Assembly: GCF_015694735.1 (NCBI RefSeq)
Contig: NZ_JADQDP010000005.1
Coordinates: forward strand, 145,979-209,978
Length of the DNA stretch: 64,000 nt
Reading direction: 5' to 3'
Origin: Hymenobacter properus
GTDB taxonomy: Bacteria; Bacteroidota; Bacteroidia; Cytophagales; Hymenobacteraceae
Shown: positions 1-12,308 of the stretch, piece by piece
How positions within the stretch are numbered: the first letter of the stretch is position 1
Layout of the letters: the number at the start of each line of letters is the position of its first letter
Position numbers and translations under genes: made by a program
The notes under the pieces: generated by a model
What the model was told of the DNA's origin: nothing
The model's input: the letters and a program-made list of their open reading frames with translations, nothing else
Databases searched by the model: none

Positions 1-1
1 A

Positions 2-694
2 CTCAATCAACAAAAACCGTGAACCGACAGCGGCTTCGATGCTCACGCTGTCCGTGTCCCAGATGCCGAGGCTGTCGCGCTCTTGCACTGCCTGCCCAGC
101 CACCGTCACCGAGCCGCTGATGACGAACAGAAACAGCAACTTGTTCAGCGGCTTGAAGGTGTAATCCACGGTTTGGGCGTCGGGGTAGTAGCCGAGCGAG
201 AGCTTGGCATTCTGGTTAATCCAGCAGTGCGCAGTGCCTTCCTCGTTGCTCACGATGGTGGTGAGTTGGTTGGCGCGCTGGGCTTCGGGGAAGTAGCGGC
301 GCTGGTAGCGCGGGCCGATGTTCTGAAGCTTGGGCTCAATCCAGATTTGCAGGAAGTTCACGTCGGTGTCGCCCACGTTGTGCTCCTCGTGGCGCAGGCC
401 GCTGCCGGCGCTCATGATTTGCACCCAGTCCTGGTGCACCACTTCGGTGTAGCCCAGGGTGTCTTTGTGGTTCATGCTGCCGGCCAGCATCACTGAGATG
501 ATTTCCATGTTGGCGTGCCCGTGAATGCCGAAGCCGCCGCCGGGCTGCACCACGTCGTCATTAAAGGTGCGGAGCAGGCCGAAGCCGCTGCGCTCCGGGT
601 CGGCATACGGGCCGAAGCTGAGCGAGAGGTTGCTTTTCAGCCAACCGATGTCCTTGAGGCCACGGTCGGCGGCGCGGGTGAGGCGGGTTTTCAT
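2..694 (-). CDS. pirin family protein, 3' end cut by window edge
   Basis: Reading leftward from the ATG at 692-694 gives an open frame of 231 codons that runs off the window without a stop, so the C-terminus is missing. The N-terminal cupin carries the pirin metal ligands: His58 and His60 in GIHGHANMEI, and His102 and Glu104 in LRHEEHN. Pirins are Fe-binding bicupins, some with quercetin 2,3-dioxygenase activity and others acting as redox-sensing co-regulators; the substrate here cannot be told. The ATG overlaps the stop of the upstream nitroreductase as ATGA, so the two are probably translationally coupled. It is a paralogue of the complete pirin at 1456-2172 but clearly diverged from it. 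Family assignment is secure; function is not. Confidence 0.9.
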   Translation of the reverse strand, partial: MKTRLTRAADRGLKDIGWLKSNLSLSFGPYADPERSGFGLLRTFNDDVVQPGGGFGIHGHANMEIISVMLAGSMNHKDTLGYTEVVHQDWVQIMSAGSGLRHEEHNVGDTDVNFLQIWIEPKLQNIGPRYQRRYFPEAQRANQLTTIVSNEEGTAHCWINQNAKLSLGYYPDAQTVDYTFKPLNKLLFLFVISGSVTVAGQAVQERDSLGIWDTDSVSIEAAVGSRFLLIE

Positions 695-1275
695 TGCGCA
701 GCGGGCAGCTCGTTCTGGAACACAAACTCGGCCAGCGGCTTGCGGCTGCGGGCGGCTTTCTCGCGGCTCAGGAAAGGCTCTTCCAGTTGCTCAGCCTCGC
801 CGAGGTAGCCCAGCGCCATCACCACCACCGGTGTGAGAGAATCGGGCAGGTTGAATTCGCGGCGGGTCTTCTCGCGGTCGAAGCCGCCCATGAGGTGGCC
901 GTAGAGGCCCAGCGCTGTGGCTTCGAGCATGAGGTTGGCGTTGGCGGCGCCCAGGTCGTGCAGGGCCGCGCCGTTGGGGGTGCCGTCGGGGTTGGTGGTC
1001 CGGGCCAGGGCAATGATGAGTACGGGGGCATTTTTGGCCCAGGGCTGGTTGCCGGGCACGAGGCAATCCACAATCTTCTGGAAAGCTTCGGTGTCCGCCT
1101 TATGCGCGTAGATGTACTGCCAGGGCTGCAGGTTCATGGCGCTGAAGGCCCAGGAGGCGGCCTCAAACACGTGGTTCAGCTTGTCCGGCTCCACGGGCTG
1201 GGCCGAGAAGGAGCGTGGGCTCCAACGGTTGCGGATGAGCTCGTGAACGGGGTAGGTGGTGGTGGCGGGTTTCAT
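691..1275 (-). CDS. nitroreductase family FMN-dependent oxidoreductase
   Basis: The product is 194 residues, the normal size for a compact nitroreductase-fold flavoprotein. Near the N-terminus is the Arg/Ser FMN-phosphate region (RNRWSPRSF, about 16-24), followed by ASWAFSAMNLQPWQY, which matches the family's SxxNxQPW motif. The centre has the usual NLMLEATALGLYGHLMGG segment. Such enzymes reduce nitro compounds, quinones or enals with NAD(P)H; the natural substrate cannot be predicted. It overlaps the pirin start by 4 nt (ATGA) and lies 180 nt downstream of a second pirin, so the three genes may answer to related oxidative or xenobiotic signals (inference). No signal peptide; cytoplasmic. 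Confidence 0.9.
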   Translation of the reverse strand: MKPATTTYPVHELIRNRWSPRSFSAQPVEPDKLNHVFEAASWAFSAMNLQPWQYIYAHKADTEAFQKIVDCLVPGNQPWAKNAPVLIIALARTTNPDGTPNGAALHDLGAANANLMLEATALGLYGHLMGGFDREKTRREFNLPDSLTPVVVMALGYLGEAEQLEEPFLSREKAARSRKPLAEFVFQNELPAAQ

Positions 1276-1288
1276 TCTTTGGGTATTT

Positions 1289-1438
1289 GGTATTGGGTAG
1301 TCAGTAGTCGGATTTGGTTGGGGGCGTCTGTCATCCTGAGCGCAGCGAAGGACCTCCTCACGTCAGGCTAACGTGCGAAGGTCCTTCGCTGCGCTCAGGA
1401 TGACAGACGTTACATCTGATTACTGACTACCCAATACC
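1289..1438. repeat. nested inverted repeat; subtype B dispersed hairpin inside an outer inverted repeat
   Basis: The inner hairpin has perfect 30-bp arms at 1325-1354 and 1380-1409 (GTCATCCTGAGCGCAGCGAA core) around a 25-nt loop. Outside it, GGTATTGGGTAGTCAGT at 1289-1305 pairs exactly with 1422-1438. The element sits between the second pirin and the nitroreductase, both on the minus strand. The inner hairpin belongs to a family with eleven intact copies in this window. Confidence 0.93.
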
Positions 1439-1455
1439 GACTACTGTCATAAAAG

Positions 1456-2172
1456 TTAAAACTCCATGGGTACTTCCATCAGCAACAACTCGGCGTTGCT
1501 GTCGGCGCTGATTTCCAGCTTATCGGTTTCCCAGATGCCGAAGCCGTCGCGACGGTGCAGGGCCTGGCCGTTGATGGTTACATCGCCTTCCAACACGAAA
1601 GCGTAAACCCCGTTGCCAGCTTTTTTCAGGTCGTAGTCAGTGCGGAAGCCCTTATCGAGGTTGCCGATGTGGAACCAGGCGTCCTGATGAATGTGGGGGT
1701 TAGTACCGTCGCCTTCGGGCGACACCACTTGCAGCAGCTGGTTGTGGCGGGCCTCCGGGGCGAAGGTTTCCTGGCCATAGTTGGGCTTGATGCCGCGCGA
1801 CTTCGGGAACACCCAGATTTGCAGGAATTTCACTTCCTGATTGGCATTGTGGTTTTTCTCGGAGTGGGCCACGCCGGTGCCGGCGCTCATCACCTGCACG
1901 TCGTGCTGGCGGATGACCGTTTTATTACCCATCGAGTCCTGGTGCTCCAAGTCGCCCGAGAGCGGGATGGAAATGATTTCCATGTTGTCGTGCGGGTGGC
2001 GGCCGAAGCCCATGCCACCGGCCACGGTGTCGTCGTTGAGCACGCGCAGGGCGCCGAAGTGCACGCGGCTCTGGTTTTGGTAGCCGGCGAAGCTAAAGGT
2101 GTGGTAAGAATTGAGCCAGCCGTGATTGGCGTGGCCGCGGGTGTTGGCGGGGTGCAGAATGGTGCGGGCCAT
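1456..2172 (-). CDS. pirin family protein (complete)
   Basis: A 238-residue bicupin of full pirin length. The four N-terminal metal ligands are intact: His59 and His61 (GRHPHDNMEI), His103 and Glu105 (GVAHSEKNH). The C-terminal half is the degenerate second cupin (DVTINGQALHRRDGFGIWE). Its N-terminus (ARTILHPANTRGHANHGWLN) is typical of the YhhW/YhaK-like pirins common in Bacteroidota. Family members bind Fe(II) and some oxidise quercetin, but the physiological role is unknown. A palindrome overlaps the best promoter box upstream (2204-2220), so regulated expression is likely. The ATG at 2170-2172 is the natural start, because upstream is AT-rich promoter DNA. Confidence 0.92.
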   Translation of the reverse strand: MARTILHPANTRGHANHGWLNSYHTFSFAGYQNQSRVHFGALRVLNDDTVAGGMGFGRHPHDNMEIISIPLSGDLEHQDSMGNKTVIRQHDVQVMSAGTGVAHSEKNHNANQEVKFLQIWVFPKSRGIKPNYGQETFAPEARHNQLLQVVSPEGDGTNPHIHQDAWFHIGNLDKGFRTDYDLKKAGNGVYAFVLEGDVTINGQALHRRDGFGIWETDKLEISADSNAELLLMEVPMEF

Positions 2173-2203
2173 GATGGGGCGTTTGTTTAGGGTGTTAACG
2201 GTA

Positions 2204-2220
2204 CAAATGTATGTACATTT
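2204..2220 (-). promoter_or_regulatory. putative pirin promoter -7 box overlapped by a palindromic operator
   Basis: On the minus strand TACATTTG (2204-2211) matches the Bacteroidota -7 consensus TAnnTTTG, 31 nt upstream of the pirin ATG. It is overlapped by a perfect inverted repeat, AAATGTA-TG-TACATTT (2205-2220), with 7-bp arms and a 2-bp spacer. A repressor bound there would block the promoter. No clear -33 TTG is seen. The regulator is unknown. Confidence 0.5.
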
Positions 2221-2303
2221 AATGTTGATACATCATTTGTTGAAAAAAAGTTTTATCACTTTCATTTTTCGCTGCAGGCGTATGGCAGCCATCGGCCAGC
2301 CGG

Positions 2304-2311
2304 TACCTTTG
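2304..2311 (+). promoter_or_regulatory. putative -7 promoter box for the HAD gene
   Basis: TACCTTTG matches the TAnnTTTG consensus and lies 27 nt before the ATG at 2339. No convincing -33 TTTG is at the expected distance. Confidence 0.45.
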
Positions 2312-2338
2312 CCCGACTCTATTTCCCGCTTTGTCTGC

Positions 2339-2995
2339 ATGATTCGTACGGTCATCTTCGACATGGATGGTGTCATTATCGACACCGAGCCCATTCACCA
2401 CCATGCCTTTTTTACTGAGTTTGCCGAACTGGGCATCCCGGTCACGGAGGCCGAGTACGCCACCTTCCTGGGCAAGTCGACGCGCAACGTATTTCAGCAC
2501 CTGAAGGAGAAATACCACCTGGCTCAAGACGTAGAAGCCATGGTGAACCGCAAGCGCGAGCTATTCAACAAGTCATTCGACGAAGACGCTGGCCTCGACC
2601 TGCTGCCCGGCGTGCGCACCCTCATCGAAGACCTCCGCCGTCACAACGTGCTGTTGGTGGTGGCCTCCTCGGCCTCGAAGGCCACCATCGCCCGGGTGTT
2701 CGACCGCTTCCAACTGCGGCCTTACTTCGCCCACATTGTCAGCGGCGAGGACTTTGCCGAATCCAAGCCCCACCCCGCCATCTTCCTGCGAGCCGCCGAA
2801 CTGGCCGAAACCCCCGTAGCCGAGTGCATCGTCATTGAGGACGCCGCCAACGGCATTGCGGCGGCCAAGGCGGCCGGCATCTATTGCATCGCCTACGCTA
2901 GTCCCCATTCGCAGAGCCAGGACCTGCACCAGGCCGACCGCGTGATTCAGGATTTTGCAGAGCTGAACGCGGCGAGTATTCAGTCCATCGGCTGA
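2339..2995 (+). CDS. HAD superfamily hydrolase, beta-phosphoglucomutase-like
   Basis: From the ATG at 2339 the product is 218 residues, typical of subfamily IA HAD phosphatases and phosphomutases. Motif I is FDMDGVIIDTEP (Asp8 nucleophile, Asp10 acid/base), motif II the VVASSAS segment, motif III the Lys of ESKPHPAIF, and motif IV IEDAANGIAAAKAAG. The alpha-helical cap lies between about residues 16 and 85. Family members dephosphorylate or isomerise sugar phosphates; the exact substrate is not readable. The open frame extends upstream to 2126, but that part runs through the divergent pirin start and the promoter, so 2339 was chosen. It is divergent from the pirin and appears monocistronic. 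Confidence 0.9.
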   Translation: MIRTVIFDMDGVIIDTEPIHHHAFFTEFAELGIPVTEAEYATFLGKSTRNVFQHLKEKYHLAQDVEAMVNRKRELFNKSFDEDAGLDLLPGVRTLIEDLRRHNVLLVVASSASKATIARVFDRFQLRPYFAHIVSGEDFAESKPHPAIFLRAAELAETPVAECIVIEDAANGIAAAKAAGIYCIAYASPHSQSQDLHQADRVIQDFAELNAASIQSIG

Positions 2996-3039
2996 ACGAG
3001 GTAGGGGCGGGGCAGGCTCAGTTGGGCGCGGCTCCGTTG

Positions 3040-3903
3040 TTACAGCTCAAACCGCTTCAGCTCATCGCGGCCAAACACCCATTCCGGCGTATCGACTTGC
3101 GTCTCAGCTGGCCCCGGCACGGCAAACCACGCGCCCAAAGCCGGCGCGTCCACGTTGCGCAACACGTGAATGTTCTGGGCCGGCATATAGCTTTGGGCCA
3201 GCAGCAGGTATCGCTGGTGCGTAGTGGGATTTTCAGCCACATCCACCACCAGCACCGCGTGCCCGGGCGCACCACCGTGGACGAGCACATCGCCCGGTTG
3301 CACCTGCGGCAGCGGCACCGCGCGCAGCTCGCGGCTCAGTGACTTGGTGCCCGCATAGCCAAAAGTGGGCAGCAGGTAGCGGCCCAGCGCTGCATGCGTG
3401 GGGGCCTCAGCAGGCCGGGTAGCGGGCAGCACTTCCTCATTTACCACCCGAAACGTGCGGCCCGCCACAAAATCCGAAAACCAGAAATCGTAGCCCGTGG
3501 TGAGGTGGAAATGTACCTTGTTGGGGTCGCGGCTGAACACGTATTCGGCCCGCAGGCGAATCACAGCGTCGGCGCACTGCTGCAAGTCCTGAGTTCCCAC
3601 GTCGATGTCGGCCACGGCGGCCACCACATCCTGCCGGTTTTTCAGGCCACCATTGTAAAGCCGGGCTTTTGTCCCCGCAGGTTTAAGAGGCAAGTAGCGC
3701 AGCCACTCTCCCCAACTTCCCGCTGCCACCGGCAACCGCTGGCAGCCGGCCGGTGTTGCAAACCGCGCCGCCAGGGTCTGGCTGGCGGGGCCAGGCTGCG
3801 CTTGCCAGGCATAGACTAAGCCGGCCGGCCGTTGCGGCACTGGGCTCGGATTATTGAAGCTGCAAAAGGTGGCACTCAGCCATAAAAAAGAAAGGCGGCG
3901 CAT
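3040..3903 (-). CDS. DUF4846 domain-containing secreted protein
   Basis: The product is about 287 residues from the ATG at 3901-3903; a TTG four codons upstream is a less likely start. The N-terminus MRRLSFLWLSATFCSF looks like a signal peptide. The body carries segments I associate with DUF4846: GSWGEWLRYLPLKPAG, a CADAVIRLRAEYVF segment, a Phe/Thr/Gly-rich FHLTTGYDFWFSDF, and a late VHGGAPGHAVLVVDVAEN with a conserved GHA. The last segment resembles the Cys/His-peptidase-like region of cell-wall enzymes, but no Cys nucleophile is evident, so enzymatic activity is not claimed. It follows topA on the same strand across a terminator, so it is likely transcribed separately. Function unknown. 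Confidence 0.75.
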   Translation of the reverse strand: MRRLSFLWLSATFCSFNNPSPVPQRPAGLVYAWQAQPGPASQTLAARFATPAGCQRLPVAAGSWGEWLRYLPLKPAGTKARLYNGGLKNRQDVVAAVADIDVGTQDLQQCADAVIRLRAEYVFSRDPNKVHFHLTTGYDFWFSDFVAGRTFRVVNEEVLPATRPAEAPTHAALGRYLLPTFGYAGTKSLSRELRAVPLPQVQPGDVLVHGGAPGHAVLVVDVAENPTTHQRYLLLAQSYMPAQNIHVLRNVDAPALGAWFAVPGPAETQVDTPEWVFGRDELKRFEL

Positions 3904-3918
3904 GGTATTGGGCAAAAG

Positions 3919-3943
3919 AAAAGCCCGCGAGGGGCGGGCTTTT
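3919..3943 (-). terminator. intrinsic terminator of topA
   Basis: AAAGCCCGC (3920-3928) pairs with GCGGGCTTT (3934-3942) around a 5-nt loop. On the minus strand the stem is followed by a short T-run. It lies 22 nt beyond the topA stop. Confidence 0.8.
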
Positions 3944-3964
3944 CATAACGTTATATGAAGCTTT

Positions 3965-6472
3965 TTATTTTGCTTTCGCCGCAGGCTTTTTCGCGGCGGT
4001 TTTTGCAGCCGGCTTCTTAGCCGCAGCTTTGGTTGTGGCTTTTTTCGCAGCGGGCTTCTTAGCCGTGGCGGCTTTGGCGGCCTTTTTGGTAGGCGCGTCA
4101 GCGTCCTTTTCCTCAGCGGTCGGCGCGGCTTTCTTGCCGAAGCGGCCTCCTTTGGCGGGCTTATCGGGCGTGGCGTCGGCCAATTCGATGCAGCGCTCCA
4201 GGGTCAGCTCCGTGGGCACTTCGCCCTTGGGAATCTTCACGTTCTTCTTGCCCGCCACGATGTAAGGCCCGAAGCGGCCGTTCAGCACCTGAATGTCGGG
4301 GTTTTCGGGGAACGACTTGATGAGGCGTTCGGCATCGGCTTTGCGTTTGCCCTCAATTAAGGCCACCGCTTCTTCGGCGGTGATGGTGTGCGGGTCCTGT
4401 TCTTTGGTGAGGGAGTAAAATTTGCTGTCGTGGCGGATGTAAGGCCCAAAGCGGCCGAGGTTGGCCGTCATGTCTTTGTCCTCGAACTGGCCCACGATGC
4501 GCGGCAGCTTGAACAAGTCCAGCGCATCTTCCAGCGTGATGCTCTCAATGAACTGACCCTTGCGCAGGTTGGCGTAGGCGGGCTTCACGTTGGGGTCCGT
4601 GGTATCGCCCAGAGCCACATAGGGGCCGTATTTACCCAGGCGGGCTGTGATTTTCTCGCCCGTTTCGGGGTGCACGCCTAGCTCGCGCGCGCCGCTCACG
4701 GTGCTGCGCTCGATGTCCTGCCCGGCCTCCACCGTTGCGTGGAACTTGTCGTAGAAGCCGGTCAGCATCTGCGTCCAGTTCTCGTGGCCGTTGGCAATCT
4801 GGTCGAACTCGTCTTCCACCTTGGCCGTGAACTGGTAGTCAATCACCGTGGGGAAGTGGGCCACCAGAAAGTCATTCACCACCATGGCCGTATCCGTCGG
4901 GAACAGCTTGGCTTTTTCGGCGCCGTAGTTCTCGGTCTTTACCTCAGTTTTCACCTGGTCGCCGTCCAGCGTCAGCACGTTGAACTTGCGCTCCTTACCC
5001 TCGCGGGTGTCCTTCTCCACGTAGCCGCGCTTCTGCACCGTGCTGATGGTGGGCGCGTAGGTCGAAGGCCGGCCAATGCCCATTTCCTCCAGCTTTTTCA
5101 CCAGCGACGCCTCGGTGTAGCGCGGCGGCGGCGACGAAAACCGCTCGGTGGCGCTCAGGCGCTGCAAGGGCAGCACCTGTCCCACGCTCAACGGCGGCAG
5201 CCCGCGCGAGAAGCTCGATTCGCCATCTTTGCTTTCTTCCTCGTCCTCGTCGTCCTTGCTTTCAGCATAAACTTTCAGGAAGCCCTCGAAGGTGATGACT
5301 TCGCCGGTAGCCGTGAACGTGGTGCCCGGCTGCGTGCTGATGCCAATAACGGCTGTGGTGCGTTCAATCACGGCCTCCGCCATCTGTGAGGCCATGGCCC
5401 GCTTGCGAATAAGGTCGTACAGCCGCTGCTCCGACGCATCCGAGCCTGCTTTCACCGCCCCAAAATCGGTGGGCCGTATGGCTTCGTGGGCTTCCTGGGC
5501 CGAAGCCGATTTGGTTTTAAAATTGCGCTGCTGATGGTATTCGGCCCCGTAAGCCGCCGTGATGGCCGCCTGCGCGCCCGCCTGGGCTTCCTGCGAGAGG
5601 TTCACCGAGTCCGTCCGCATGTAGCTGATTTTACCGGCCTCGTACAGCTTCTGGGCAACGCTCATGGTCTGAGCCACCGAGTAGCCCAGCTTGCGCGAAG
5701 CTTCCTGCTGCAAAGTAGAGGTGGTGAAGGGCGCGGCGGGGCTGCGCTTGCCGGGCTTTTTATCAAGGCTTTCAATGCTATACGTCGCGCCCACGCAACG
5801 GCCCAGAAACGCCTCGGCATCCTCGCGCGTCTTGAAGCGAGTGGGCAGTTCAGCCTCCAGCACGGCGCCCCGGCCGGCGTCGAATCGGGCCACCACGCGG
5901 TAGGCGCTGGCGCTCAAAAACTGGCTGATTTCGCGCTCCCGCTCCACCACCAGCCGCACGGCCACGCTTTGCACGCGGCCGGCGCTAAGGCCCGGCTTTA
6001 CTTTTTTCCAGAGCACGGGGCTCAGCTCGAAGCCCACGAGGCGGTCGAGCACGCGGCGGGCCTGCTGGGCGTTCACCAAGTCCTGGTTCACCTCGCGCGG
6101 GTTGGCGATGGCGCCTAGGATGGCCGGCTTGGTGATTTCGCGAAACACGATGCGCTTGGTTTTGGCGCCGGGTAGGTTCAGCGTTTCGGCCAGGTGCCAC
6201 GAAATGGCTTCGCCCTCGCGGTCATCGTCACTCGCCAACCACACCATTTCGGCTTCCTTGGCGAGTTTTTTCAGCTGCGCGATGAGCTCGCGCTTATCGG
6301 CCGAAACTACGTAGGTAGGCTTGAAACCATTGGCAATGTCGATGGCGTTGTTGTCTTTGGGCAGGTCGCGGACGTGCCCATAGCTCGAGCGCACCACAAA
6401 ATCCTGGCCGAGGTAGCCCTCGATGGTTTTGGCTTTGGCGGGCGACTCGACGATTACTAAATTCTTGACCAT
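3965..6472 (-). CDS. topA: DNA topoisomerase I
   Basis: Type IA topoisomerase of 835 residues that relaxes negative supercoils. The Toprim domain begins MVKNLVIVESPAKAKTIEGY and has the acidic DDDREGEAISWH motif (82-93). The active-site tyrosine is about Tyr284 in KISYMRTDSV. There are no paired CxxC zinc ribbons; the C-terminal third has at least three repeats ending in (F/Y)GPYI or (F/Y)GPYV, as in zinc-free TopA enzymes, followed by a Lys/Ala/Pro tail of about 60 residues that probably binds DNA non-specifically. The start at 6472 is chosen because MVKNLVIVES is the universal TopA N-terminus; the 55 codons upstream belong to the promoter region. It is divergent from the chemoreceptor. Confidence 0.97.
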   Translation of the reverse strand: MVKNLVIVESPAKAKTIEGYLGQDFVVRSSYGHVRDLPKDNNAIDIANGFKPTYVVSADKRELIAQLKKLAKEAEMVWLASDDDREGEAISWHLAETLNLPGAKTKRIVFREITKPAILGAIANPREVNQDLVNAQQARRVLDRLVGFELSPVLWKKVKPGLSAGRVQSVAVRLVVEREREISQFLSASAYRVVARFDAGRGAVLEAELPTRFKTREDAEAFLGRCVGATYSIESLDKKPGKRSPAAPFTTSTLQQEASRKLGYSVAQTMSVAQKLYEAGKISYMRTDSVNLSQEAQAGAQAAITAAYGAEYHQQRNFKTKSASAQEAHEAIRPTDFGAVKAGSDASEQRLYDLIRKRAMASQMAEAVIERTTAVIGISTQPGTTFTATGEVITFEGFLKVYAESKDDEDEEESKDGESSFSRGLPPLSVGQVLPLQRLSATERFSSPPPRYTEASLVKKLEEMGIGRPSTYAPTISTVQKRGYVEKDTREGKERKFNVLTLDGDQVKTEVKTENYGAEKAKLFPTDTAMVVNDFLVAHFPTVIDYQFTAKVEDEFDQIANGHENWTQMLTGFYDKFHATVEAGQDIERSTVSGARELGVHPETGEKITARLGKYGPYVALGDTTDPNVKPAYANLRKGQFIESITLEDALDLFKLPRIVGQFEDKDMTANLGRFGPYIRHDSKFYSLTKEQDPHTITAEEAVALIEGKRKADAERLIKSFPENPDIQVLNGRFGPYIVAGKKNVKIPKGEVPTELTLERCIELADATPDKPAKGGRFGKKAAPTAEEKDADAPTKKAAKAATAKKPAAKKATTKAAAKKPAAKTAAKKPAAKAK

Positions 6473-6674
6473 GTGGGCGGAGGAAGGGGGCGAGGGGCCG
6501 GAGTGGGTGAGTTGGGAATGTAACGGCCGGCAGCAGCGAAATGTTAAATTGGCCGCAAAGATGTCGGAATATTCCCAGCCAATGCGCAGCGAGCAATAAT
6601 CCGGCCGCATCTGGGTCGATTTAACATCGCCACCCAACGGCTGAGTTCATTGCCCGAAAGGCCAAAATCTGTCT

Positions 6675-6706
6675 TTGTTTATTGCCGCCGCCCGCACGTA
6701 CCTTCG
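6675..6706 (+). promoter_or_regulatory. putative promoter of the chemosensory operon
   Basis: TTG at 6675-6677 and TACCTTCG at 6699-6706 are 21 nt apart and fit the Bacteroidota TTTG/TAnnTTTG arrangement with one mismatch in the -7 box. The receptor ATG is 45 nt downstream. This is the best-spaced promoter in the 279-nt topA/receptor divergent region; nothing else is recognisable there. Confidence 0.5.
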
Positions 6707-6751
6707 CCTCCCGTTTGTCCTCCTTCCCCCTTCGACTGATACCTATACTAT

Positions 6752-11173
<4,422 letters not shown>

Positions 11174-11211
11174 TTTTCAATCCACCCGCATAGCTTCTTT
11201 GTTTCTATCGC

Positions 11212-11739
11212 ATGGCCGAGATTGAACTAGCCGCCACCCCCAAAACCGAGCGCGCCAAACCCGCTGAGCTGGTCCAGCTTATCGTGTTTCGCCTCGGCGA
11301 TGAGGATTATGGCATCCGCATCGAGCAGGTGAAGGAGGTGACCGTGACGCCCGAGGTGGCGCGCATGCCCAAAACGCCGCCCTTTATTAAAGGCATCGCC
11401 AACCTGCGCGGCGACATCATCGCCATTCTGGATTTGGAGGAGCGGTTCCGGCTGCGGCCGGCCGGCCGGCCCATTCCCGAGCGCAGCTACACGGTGGCCG
11501 TGGAAGCGGCCGATTACACCCTGGGCCTGATGGTCCGCGAAGTGCCCCGGCCCTTCACGCTGCCGCTGAGCCAGATTGAGCCGGCGCCGGAGTTCGTGCA
11601 GGACGCCGGCACCCGCGACAAGTACCTCGAAGGCATTGCCAAGCTGCCGGAGGGCGGCATCATCATTGTGCTCGACATGCGCAAGCTGCTCACGCCGAGC
11701 GAAGTGCTGCGTTTGCCGGGCAAAGGGGCATCTTCATAA
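11212..11739 (+). CDS. cheW: chemotaxis coupling protein CheW
   Basis: A 175-residue single-domain CheW. It begins with the characteristic LVQLIVFRLGDEDYGIRIEQ strand pattern (about 21-40), followed by the FIKGIANLRGDIIAILDL segment (about 60-77) that contacts receptor and kinase, and ends with GIIIVLDMRKLL. It couples the receptor to CheA in the cytoplasmic array. It starts 38 nt after the receptor stop and precedes cheY, so it is in the same operon. The first 20 residues are a short unstructured lead that is not conserved in the family. Assignment is secure. Confidence 0.95.
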   Translation: MAEIELAATPKTERAKPAELVQLIVFRLGDEDYGIRIEQVKEVTVTPEVARMPKTPPFIKGIANLRGDIIAILDLEERFRLRPAGRPIPERSYTVAVEAADYTLGLMVREVPRPFTLPLSQIEPAPEFVQDAGTRDKYLEGIAKLPEGGIIIVLDMRKLLTPSEVLRLPGKGASS

Positions 11740-11801
11740 GCCCTAGCCCGTACTAAGCCTGCCGGGCTACGCCAGCTCGGCGGTTCTCCCGTATTATTCT
11801 C

Positions 11802-12203
11802 ATGTCTCCCAATTCCATGAACAAGCGCATTCTCATCGTCGACGACTCCTTCTACATGCGCACGATGCTCAAAAACATGCTCACCGACGCCGGTTATGAG
11901 GTGGTTGGCGAAGCTGCTAACGGGGCACAGGCCTTGGAAATGGCTGCCTCAACCACGCCCGACCTCATCACTCTCGACGTGATTCTGCCCGACAACACCG
12001 GCCTGGACGTGCTCAAAAACCTGCGTCAGATTCAACCCGCTGCCAAAGTGGTGATGTGCAGCGCCGTAGGGCAGGAAGTAATTGTAAACGAAGCCATCGA
12101 AAACGGCGCCCTGGCTTATATCGTGAAGCCCTTCTCCGAAGAGAAAGTATTGGAAATCGTAGGGTCGGCGTTGCAAAACAACGATTCTGAACAATCTGCC
12201 TAA
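11802..12203 (+). CDS. cheY: single-domain response regulator, CheY-like
   Basis: A 133-residue receiver domain without an output domain. The acidic pair is in ILIVDDSFYM, the phospho-acceptor Asp in LITLDVILPDN, the Thr/Ser switch position in VVMCSAVGQE, and the conserved Lys in AYIVKPFSEE. It would accept phosphate from the adjacent CheA and be dephosphorylated by the CheC-like protein at the end of the cluster. The start could also be the second ATG five codons in (MNKRILIVDDS). No flagellar gene is nearby, so the target of CheY-P is not evident; gliding, pili or a non-motility output are all possible. Confidence 0.93.
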   Translation: MSPNSMNKRILIVDDSFYMRTMLKNMLTDAGYEVVGEAANGAQALEMAASTTPDLITLDVILPDNTGLDVLKNLRQIQPAAKVVMCSAVGQEVIVNEAIENGALAYIVKPFSEEKVLEIVGSALQNNDSEQSA

Positions 12204-12308
12204 GGTGTTGTCACGCTGCTTCGTCGTTCCTTGCCAGCCTGCCCGAAACGGCGGGTGGTGCGCGCGCGCCGGAGCGTGTAGCCCTTCACCCTTTATTCTA
12301 CCCGGCCA

